The notes under the pieces: generated by a model
The model's input: the letters and a program-made list of their open reading frames with translations, nothing else
What the model was told of the DNA's origin: nothing
The model's database searches: none
NCBI GenBank assembly: GCA_903858075.1
Contig: CAIOHI010000098.1
Span: 1-16,772 of the forward strand
Direction of reading: 5' to 3'
Origin: an uncultured Actinomycetes bacterium
GTDB lineage: Bacteria > Actinomycetota > Acidimicrobiia > Acidimicrobiales > Ilumatobacteraceae
DNA: 16,772 nt
Translations under genes and position numbers: made by a program
Shown here: piece by piece, positions 1-5,004 of the stretch
How positions within the stretch are numbered: the stretch's first letter is position 1
How the letters are laid out: every line of letters starts with the position of its first letter

Positions 1-130
1 AGTACGGGTGGCACTCATTGCACAATTCAACGCGGAAGTCTCCACCTTTGGTGCTGCGTGTGGTGAAAGTGTTGCCACATGAGCAAATGACGCTGGTGTC
101 TACGTATTGGGGATGAATTTCGGTCTTCAT
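1..130 (-). CDS. rpmE: 50S ribosomal protein L31, zinc-binding type (C-terminus cut by window edge)
   Basis: Only the first 43 residues are present; the gene continues beyond the left edge. The protein is a small late-binding component of the large ribosomal subunit. The N-terminus (MKTEIHPQY), the CSCGNTF motif and a downstream CNECHPY match L31. Cys16, Cys18, Cys37 and Cys40 form the CxC...CxxC set that marks the zinc-containing (C+) paralogue, as opposed to the cysteine-free form induced under zinc limitation. The ATG at 130-128 is preceded by a GGAG four bases upstream. It lies 51 bp after rho on the same strand, the usual rho-rpmE order, so it is probably cotranscribed with rho. The identification is secure despite truncation. 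Confidence 0.95.
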   Translation of the reverse strand, partial: MKTEIHPQYVDTSVICSCGNTFTTRSTKGGDFRVELCNECHPY

Positions 131-181
131 GGCTCTCCGGAGTTCTTAGCAGTGGGTTGAGTGTATCGGGCAAAAAGCGCC

Positions 182-1978
182 CTACATCGAAGGTTGTTTG
201 GCGATTTCTGACAAGAATTCGTCGTTATTGCGGAATGATTTGAGGCGGTCGATGAGAAGTTCGAGCCCTGGAGCCCCATTTCCATCGGCAGCAAGGCCCG
301 ACAGCACCCGACGTAGTTTCCACACCAACTGCAATTGCTTGGGCGGGAACAGGAGCTCTTCGTGGCGCGTGCTTGATGCATCGACGTCGATTGCTGGGTA
401 CACGCGACGCTCGGCAAGACGGCGATCGAGGCGCAATTCCATGTTGCCTGTTCCTTTGAATTCTTCAAAGATGGCATCGTCCATGCGGCTATTGGTCTCG
501 ACAAGACAGGTAGCAAGAATGGTGAGACTTCCACCCTCTTCTACGTTGCGTGCTGCACCAAAGAATTTCTTCGGCGGATACAAAGCACCCGCATCGATAC
601 CACCCGACATCACACGACCTGTTGCCGGAGCAGCAAGGTTGTATGCACGCGAGAGACGCGTAATACCGTCGAGAACAACTACAACGTCTTTGCCAGCTTC
701 CACCATGCGCTTGGCCTTTTCAATTGCCATTTCCGCAACGATGGTGTGCTCTTCAGAAGGACGGTCGAAAGTAGACGAAATAACTTCACCACGAACGGTG
801 CGCTTCATGTCGGTCACTTCTTCTGGGCGTTCATCGATGAGCAGAACAATGAGGCTGACCTCGGGGTTGTTCTTCTCAATTGAACTCACGATGGTTTTCA
901 TGATGGTGGTCTTACCGGCTTTTGGCGGAGACACAATGAGCCCACGTTGACCTTTACCAATAGGCGCAATGAGGTCGATAATGCGTGCAGTCATGTTGCC
1001 CGGATCACTGTCGTCTTCAAGACGCAATTTGGAATCGGGGAACAATGGCGTGAGGTCTTCGAAACGCGGACGCTTTTTTGCATCGTCTGGCGACTTGCCG
1101 TTCAACGTAGTGATGTCGAGCATTGCAGGGTTCTTTTCACCACGCGCGGCGGGTCGTGCCATACCAGTGACATGGTCGCCTTTACGCAAACCATACTGAC
1201 GTGTTTGCTTCACCGAAATATATGCATCACCACTTGTAGGCAAGTAACCATTCACTCGCAAATAGCCGTATCCCTCGTCGCGCAAGTCGAGGTGACCCGA
1301 CACTGCAACTGGCTCTTGGCTTATTGGATCTTCTGAAATTTCAGCGTCAATTTCGTAGCGATCGGTGCCCTGTGGACCCTCATCGTCACGACGTCCTTTA
1401 CGACGACGGTTGCGGTTGCGGTTGCGATTTGCTGGGTCGTTGTCGAAACGCGAACCTTGAGCGAAACCCTGTTGCGCACCTGGTTGTCCACCTGGCTGAC
1501 CACCTTGTGGACGCGGGCCGCGGTCGTTTTGCTGACGATCGTTTTGCGGGCGAGGGCCACGATCGTTTTGCTGACGATCGTTTTGCGGGCGAGGGCCACG
1601 ATCGTTTTGCTGGCGATCGTTTTGCGGGCGATTCGGACGATGGCCTTCAGATGCTGTCTTTTCGAGCGTTCCTTCGTGCTCAGCGAGCTCGAGTTCCCAC
1701 TCTGACAATGGTTCACCATCGAGGCCAATGACCACACGTGGGCCCCCTTTGGCTGATGGAGTTTCCTTCGGTGCAGCTGCTTCTTTTGGCGCTTGCTTTT
1801 CGGCACGCGCAGGCCTTGCTGTTTCTACCGGCGGAGCAGTTTGCTCCAAGATTTTGTCGATGAGTTCAGCCTTTTTGGCACGTGAAACTGACTTCACGCC
1901 CAAAGCTTGGGCGATTGCCATGAGTTGCTCACGGTCCTTTGATTCAAGTACTGATTGCTCTAGTGCTTCTGCAGCCAT
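182..1978 (-). CDS. rho: Transcription termination factor Rho with long disordered repeat insertion
   Basis: Hexameric RNA-dependent ATPase that ends transcription of untranslated RNA. From the chosen ATG it is 598 residues, close to other actinobacterial Rho proteins and far longer than the roughly 419 of E. coli. Domains: a Rho_N SAP-like helical domain (about 10-46), a low-complexity Ala/Pro/Lys then Asn/Gln/Arg/Asp-rich insertion (about 50-205) containing three copies of RPQNDRQQNDRGP at 117-155, a cold-shock-like RNA-binding domain (about 226-277), and a RecA-like motor with Walker A SPPKAGKT (350-357), Walker B VVVVLD (432-437) and the GTGNME loop (509-514). A GTG nine bases further upstream is also in frame, but GAAAGGTGG (1992-1984) sits five bases before the ATG at 1978 and overlaps that GTG, so I prefer the ATG. 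It may be transcribed from its own promoter as well as by readthrough from hom-thrC. Confidence 0.97.
   Translation of the reverse strand: MAAEALEQSVLESKDREQLMAIAQALGVKSVSRAKKAELIDKILEQTAPPVETARPARAEKQAPKEAAAPKETPSAKGGPRVVIGLDGEPLSEWELELAEHEGTLEKTASEGHRPNRPQNDRQQNDRGPRPQNDRQQNDRGPRPQNDRQQNDRGPRPQGGQPGGQPGAQQGFAQGSRFDNDPANRNRNRNRRRKGRRDDEGPQGTDRYEIDAEISEDPISQEPVAVSGHLDLRDEGYGYLRVNGYLPTSGDAYISVKQTRQYGLRKGDHVTGMARPAARGEKNPAMLDITTLNGKSPDDAKKRPRFEDLTPLFPDSKLRLEDDSDPGNMTARIIDLIAPIGKGQRGLIVSPPKAGKTTIMKTIVSSIEKNNPEVSLIVLLIDERPEEVTDMKRTVRGEVISSTFDRPSEEHTIVAEMAIEKAKRMVEAGKDVVVVLDGITRLSRAYNLAAPATGRVMSGGIDAGALYPPKKFFGAARNVEEGGSLTILATCLVETNSRMDDAIFEEFKGTGNMELRLDRRLAERRVYPAIDVDASSTRHEELLFPPKQLQLVWKLRRVLSGLAADGNGAPGLELLIDRLKSFRNNDEFLSEIAKQPSM
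1514..1630 (-). repeat. Tandem 39-bp repeat (three units) inside rho
   Basis: Three consecutive 39-bp units encode the identical 13-residue sequence RPQNDRQQNDRGP. At DNA level, unit copies differ by only one or two silent bases. Each unit is itself a near-duplication: the core CG(A/G)TCGTTTTGC, read on the plus strand, begins at 1521, 1536, 1560, 1575, 1599 and 1614, giving alternating 15- and 24-base steps. Five of the six cores begin with the palindrome CGATCG. Near-perfect identity suggests recent expansion or ongoing copy-number change by slippage. A whole number of codons per unit means gain or loss would keep the reading frame. Confidence 0.9.
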
Positions 1979-1983
1979 TGCTG

Positions 1984-1992
1984 CCACCTTTC
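1984..1992 (-). promoter_or_regulatory. Ribosome binding site that decides the rho start
   Basis: GAAAGGTGG on the minus strand, five bases before the ATG at 1978-1976. The alternative in-frame GTG at 1987-1985 lies inside this element and could not use it, so the ATG is favoured. Confidence 0.65.
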
Positions 1993-2025
1993 ATATGCCA
2001 ACTCATGTGCGTTCAGGTCATCACG

Positions 2026-2056
2026 GCGAAATAAGTGAAAGTTCACGAGATTTCGC
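2026..2056 (-). promoter_or_regulatory. Stem-loop in the rho leader
   Basis: Inverted repeat GCGAAAT...ATTTCGC (7-bp outer stem) enclosing a second inverted repeat GTGA...TCAC with a four-base loop and small internal bulges. It lies about 50 bases before the rho start, within the leader expected from the promoter-like pair at 2137-2165. No U-tract follows on the minus strand, so it is not a typical intrinsic terminator. It could take part in control of rho, whose expression is autoregulated in other bacteria; that role here is inference. Confidence 0.4.
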
Positions 2057-2112
2057 GCCGATACACCGCAAAAGCAGTAATGAGCGGGAGCGGGACGCCG
2101 CTTCGGAAATCA

Positions 2113-2130
2113 ATCTCGGCTACCCGAGAT
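2113..2130 (-). promoter_or_regulatory. Perfect 7-bp hairpin between thrC and rho
   Basis: ATCTCGG, a four-base loop, then CCGAGAT, a perfect inverted repeat. It lies just downstream of the promoter-like pair at 2137-2165, so it would be at or near the 5' end of the rho message. For readthrough RNA from thrC it is the only strong hairpin after the thrC stop. The following bases are TGATTTCC, not a run of U, so a 5' stabilising hairpin or operator fits at least as well as a terminator. Confidence 0.4.
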
Positions 2131-2136
2131 GTGACC

Positions 2137-2165
2137 ACCATAGCCACCTTGGGTACATGTTGCAA
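2137..2165 (-). promoter_or_regulatory. Candidate sigma-70-type promoter for rho-rpmE
   Basis: On the minus strand a TTGCAA -35-like hexamer (2165-2160) is separated by exactly 17 bases from TATGGT (2142-2137), which fits the actinobacterial TANNNT -10 pattern. Predicted start is near 2130, giving a leader of about 150 bases before the rho ATG. The match is by eye only and the -35 fits four of six consensus positions. Confidence 0.45.
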
Positions 2166-2178
2166 CGCTCAGCGAGAA

Positions 2179-3573
2179 TTAGGCACCGGCAGTGAACCGA
2201 GCAACGGCATTTTGTACCGCTTCTAGGTCATTTTCTACCGCAGTTACATATTCCTCATGGTCAAAAAGGTCGGCAAGATGTGCGGGCAACGACGGCCGGC
2301 TTCCTGTTGCTTTTTCAACTGCGTCGGGGAACTTCGCAGCATGCGCAGTTGCCAACGTGACCATTGGAATATCTGCTGCTTGATGCTGACGTGCACCAAA
2401 CACGCCTACTGCTGTGTGCGGGTCAATGAGTTGGCCAGTTTTTTCAAACACATCGCGAATAACTTCAAGAGTTGTTGCATCGTCGCAACGTGCAGCGCGA
2501 AACACCGGTGCAAGCCAGGTGTTGTATTGCTCGGGGCTCACTGCAAAACCGCCTTCAGAACGGAAGCGACCAAGTTGACTAGCTGTTTGCGCACCATCGC
2601 GATTGTTCATTTCGAAAAGTAAGCGCTCGAAGTTTGATGACACCTGAATGTCCATGCTGGGGCTCAACGTTGGCAGCACGCTTTGCGCACGCATCTCTTG
2701 CGTTTCAAAAAAGCGGGTCAAAATATCGTTGGAATTCGAGCCGACAATGAGTTGATGAATGGGTGCACCCATTTGTCGCGCTATCCAACCCGACAAAACG
2801 TTGCCAAAGTTGCCCGTGGGAACGCTGAAGGAAACGCCGTTGCTAATGGAGACCCCACTAGAGGCCAGTTGCTGTGCGGCAGAGAAGTAATACACCACTT
2901 GGGCCATAATGCGTGCCCAGTTGATGGAGTTCACAGCCGACAAACGTTGCTGTTCACGGAACTTCTGGTCATTGAACATTGCCTTCACCAGGTCTTGGCA
3001 ATCGTCAAAGGTTCCGTTCACTGCAAGCGTCTTCACATTGGGTGAATTCACCGTGGTCATTTGGCGTCGTTGCACTTCGCTCACACGACCCTCTGGATAC
3101 AAAATGACAATTTTTACTCGCGAGCAGTTTTTTACTCCGTCGATAGCTGCGCTACCTGTATCGCCACTGGTTGCACCAACAATGGTGATGTGTTCGTTAC
3201 GTTCCTCAAGAAGCAGATCGAACAATTGCCCCAAAAACTGCAATGCAACATCTTTGAAGGCCAAAGTAGGGCCGTGGAAAAGTTCAAGCATCCAATGATT
3301 GGCTTCCAACGGAACAAGTGGCGTTACACGTGGGTCACGAAAAGTTGAATATGCAGTGCTGCAGAGTTTCTGCAATGTGTTTGCATCAACTTCATCACCA
3401 ATAAATGGCGACATCACGGAAGCGGCGAGCGATGCATAGTCGGTAGTCAATGTTTCTGGTGCTGAAGGCCACTGCTGTGGAACATAAAGACCACCGTCGG
3501 TAGCCAAGCCGGCAAGTACTGCGTCGGCAAAAGAGAGCACTGGAGCAGCGCCACGTGTTGATACGTACTGCAC
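2179..3573 (-). CDS. thrC: Threonine synthase
   Basis: PLP enzyme that converts O-phosphohomoserine to threonine and phosphate, the last step of threonine synthesis in the cytoplasm. At 464 residues it is the long class with an N-terminal Thr-synthase domain (STRGAAPVLSFADAVLAG at 5-22), as in E. coli, yeast and Corynebacterium, rather than the shorter form of about 360 residues in mycobacteria. The PLP-binding lysine is Lys107 in GPTLAFKD. GATSGDTGSAA (133-143) and SVPTGNFGNVLSG (250-262) are the usual phosphate and cofactor-binding stretches. The start is GTG, three bases after the hom stop, so the two are translated from one message. The Shine-Dalgarno sequence is weak (AGGGCAG), which suggests translational coupling to hom. 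thrB does not follow it. Confidence 0.96.
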   Translation of the reverse strand: MQYVSTRGAAPVLSFADAVLAGLATDGGLYVPQQWPSAPETLTTDYASLAASVMSPFIGDEVDANTLQKLCSTAYSTFRDPRVTPLVPLEANHWMLELFHGPTLAFKDVALQFLGQLFDLLLEERNEHITIVGATSGDTGSAAIDGVKNCSRVKIVILYPEGRVSEVQRRQMTTVNSPNVKTLAVNGTFDDCQDLVKAMFNDQKFREQQRLSAVNSINWARIMAQVVYYFSAAQQLASSGVSISNGVSFSVPTGNFGNVLSGWIARQMGAPIHQLIVGSNSNDILTRFFETQEMRAQSVLPTLSPSMDIQVSSNFERLLFEMNNRDGAQTASQLGRFRSEGGFAVSPEQYNTWLAPVFRAARCDDATTLEVIRDVFEKTGQLIDPHTAVGVFGARQHQAADIPMVTLATAHAAKFPDAVEKATGSRPSLPAHLADLFDHEEYVTAVENDLEAVQNAVARFTAGA

Positions 3574-3576
3574 GTG

Positions 3577-4863
3577 TTACTGCCCTACAACTCGAATGAA
3601 GTCGCCCGACCGTTTCACAACTGAAAGACCGGCGAAGTCGCGCAAACACTTTTGCACCGATGCTTCTTGTGCAAGGTGCGTAATGAAAACAAGGCGTGCA
3701 TTTTCGCCAATGCCTTCTTGTTCGGCCGTACGAATGCTGACGCCATTTTGGGCAAACACACCAGTGATGCTGTGCAGAACTCCAGGCTGGTCGAGCACTT
3801 CAAGTGCCAACATGTATTCGCTATGGGTTTTGTCAATTGCAGTGAACCGTGGCTTGGAGAATGACCCCAGCATGGCGTGCGTGCCTTTTTTCAAGTTCAC
3901 AGCAGCGTCAATGGTGTCACCCAATACCGCACTTGCTGTTGGACTGCCACCGGCTCCGCGGCCGTAGAACATTAATGACCCAACCGCATCACCCTCAACA
4001 AACACGGCGTTATACGCCTCGCGCACGCTGGCCAGTGGATGATTGAGCGGCACCATTGCTGGGTGAACACGTACTGCAAGTTCCTGTGACTCTGCATCAA
4101 TTTCTGCAATTGCTAAAAGTTTCACTACGTACCCGAGACGTTTTGCCACAGCAATATCGGCAGCAGTCACTGTTGTAATTCCTTCGCGATGAACATCGTG
4201 TGAAGTGACGTTTGCGCCAAAAGCGATGCTGGCAATGATTGCGCACTTTGCTGCAGCATCAAATGCTTCAACATCGGCAGTGGGGTCGGCTTCGGCGTAA
4301 CCCAATGCTTGAGCTTCAGCAAGAACTACTGCGTAGTCGGCGCCCTCTTCTGTCATTTTCGTGAGAATGAAGTTTGTTGTGCCATTCACAATGCCCATCA
4401 CCCGGCGAATGGGTTCGCCACGCAAACTCTCGCGCAATGGACGAATGAATGGAATGCCGCCTGCAACTGCCGCTTCAAAGAGAAGGTCGATGCCAGCTGC
4501 ATCGGCCGCAGCATAAAGTTCTGCACCGTGCTCGGCGAGAAGTGCTTTATTGGCAGTAACGACCGGCTTGCCTTTGCCGAGCGCTTGCCTAATGAGGCCA
4601 CGTGCAGGCTCAATTCCGCCCATCAGTTCCACCACAACATCAACATTGGGGTCATTCACCACATCAAACGGGTCGGTGGTAAATGCTTTTGCATCGAGAG
4701 CAACACCACGCGCACGCGAAAGATCGCGAACTGAGGCCCGTGTGACGACCAAGGAAATACCTGTGCGCTGGGTAATTGTTTCGGCACGCTCATTGACAAG
4801 GTTGATAAATGCCGCTCCGACATTTCCTACACCAATAACGCCTAAACGCACCTCTTGCTTCAT
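3577..4863 (-). CDS. hom: Homoserine dehydrogenase with C-terminal ACT domain
   Basis: Reduces aspartate semialdehyde to homoserine with NAD(P)H, at the branch leading to threonine and methionine. The 428 residues contain the Rossmann motif GVGNVG (11-16), the TANKALL motif with Lys106, the substrate-binding stretch GIVNGTTNFILTKM (157-170) and the catalytic-domain pattern with Asp202 and Lys206. An ACT domain follows (about 351-425), beginning LALEVLDQPGVLHSITGVF; in relatives this domain gives feedback inhibition by threonine. It is a monofunctional enzyme with no aspartate kinase part. The ATG start has a GAAGGG almost touching it; a GTG at codon 5 is a possible alternative. First gene of the hom-thrC unit. 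Confidence 0.97.
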   Translation of the reverse strand: MKQEVRLGVIGVGNVGAAFINLVNERAETITQRTGISLVVTRASVRDLSRARGVALDAKAFTTDPFDVVNDPNVDVVVELMGGIEPARGLIRQALGKGKPVVTANKALLAEHGAELYAAADAAGIDLLFEAAVAGGIPFIRPLRESLRGEPIRRVMGIVNGTTNFILTKMTEEGADYAVVLAEAQALGYAEADPTADVEAFDAAAKCAIIASIAFGANVTSHDVHREGITTVTAADIAVAKRLGYVVKLLAIAEIDAESQELAVRVHPAMVPLNHPLASVREAYNAVFVEGDAVGSLMFYGRGAGGSPTASAVLGDTIDAAVNLKKGTHAMLGSFSKPRFTAIDKTHSEYMLALEVLDQPGVLHSITGVFAQNGVSIRTAEQEGIGENARLVFITHLAQEASVQKCLRDFAGLSVVKRSGDFIRVVGQ

Positions 4864-4914
4864 CCCTTCAGGCTATAACCCACTTTTAGTGTTCTCGGCG
4901 CCGTATGTCCCGCT

Positions 4915-4927
4915 TTTCGTGACGAAA
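4915..4927. promoter_or_regulatory. 13-bp palindrome, candidate operator between divergent hom and the SpoIID gene
   Basis: TTTCGTGACGAAA has perfect 6-base arms around a single central G. It lies in the 141-bp region between two divergent genes, where a dimeric regulator could act on either. The short perfect dyad fits an operator better than an RNA hairpin, since the loop would be one base. The regulator is unknown. Confidence 0.3.
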
Positions 4928-4965
4928 CACACTCCATAACACTCAAGGTGGAGGGGGTACCTGCC

Positions 4966-4971
4966 GATAAT
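4966..4971 (+). promoter_or_regulatory. Candidate -10 element for the SpoIID-SGNH gene
   Basis: GATAAT matches five of six bases of TATAAT, with a TG three to four bases upstream (TGCCGATAAT). A transcript starting near 4978 would carry a leader of about 27 bases including the ribosome binding site at 4997. I see no convincing -35 hexamer at the right distance. Confidence 0.3.
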
Positions 4972-4996
4972 CATCATGTCGGCACTACTACCCTTT

Positions 4997-5001
4997 GGAG
5001 G
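4997..5001 (+). promoter_or_regulatory. Ribosome binding site that decides the start of the SpoIID-SGNH gene
   Basis: GGAGG followed by AAC and then ATG at 5005. The frame is open back to a GTG at 4948, but that start has no suitable signal and would put 19 polar residues before a well-formed signal peptide. Confidence 0.7.
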
Positions 5002-5004
5002 AAC

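Noticed and set aside
169..182. GGGC...GCCC inverted repeat after the rho stop as a terminator
   Set aside because: The stem is only four pairs and no U-tract follows on the minus strand; rpmE continues on the same strand just downstream.
1514..1630. CRISPR-like array
   Set aside because: The repeats are directly tandem with no unique spacers and lie in frame inside rho.
1324..1806. Long open frames on both strands across the rho insertion
   Set aside because: They arise from the low-complexity repeat DNA, which is open in several frames; the rho frame has clear domain homology on both sides.
4873..4977. A 34-codon minus-strand open frame ending nine bases before the hom start, a possible leader peptide for threonine attenuation
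   Set aside because: Its start has no ribosome binding site, it has only three threonines and two isoleucines, which are not in a run, and no terminator/antiterminator pair is visible after it. It also overlaps the promoter region of the divergent gene.
4948..5004. Upstream extension of the SpoIID-SGNH protein from a GTG at 4948
   Set aside because: It would place 19 polar residues before the signal peptide, while the ATG at 5005 has a GGAGG directly upstream.
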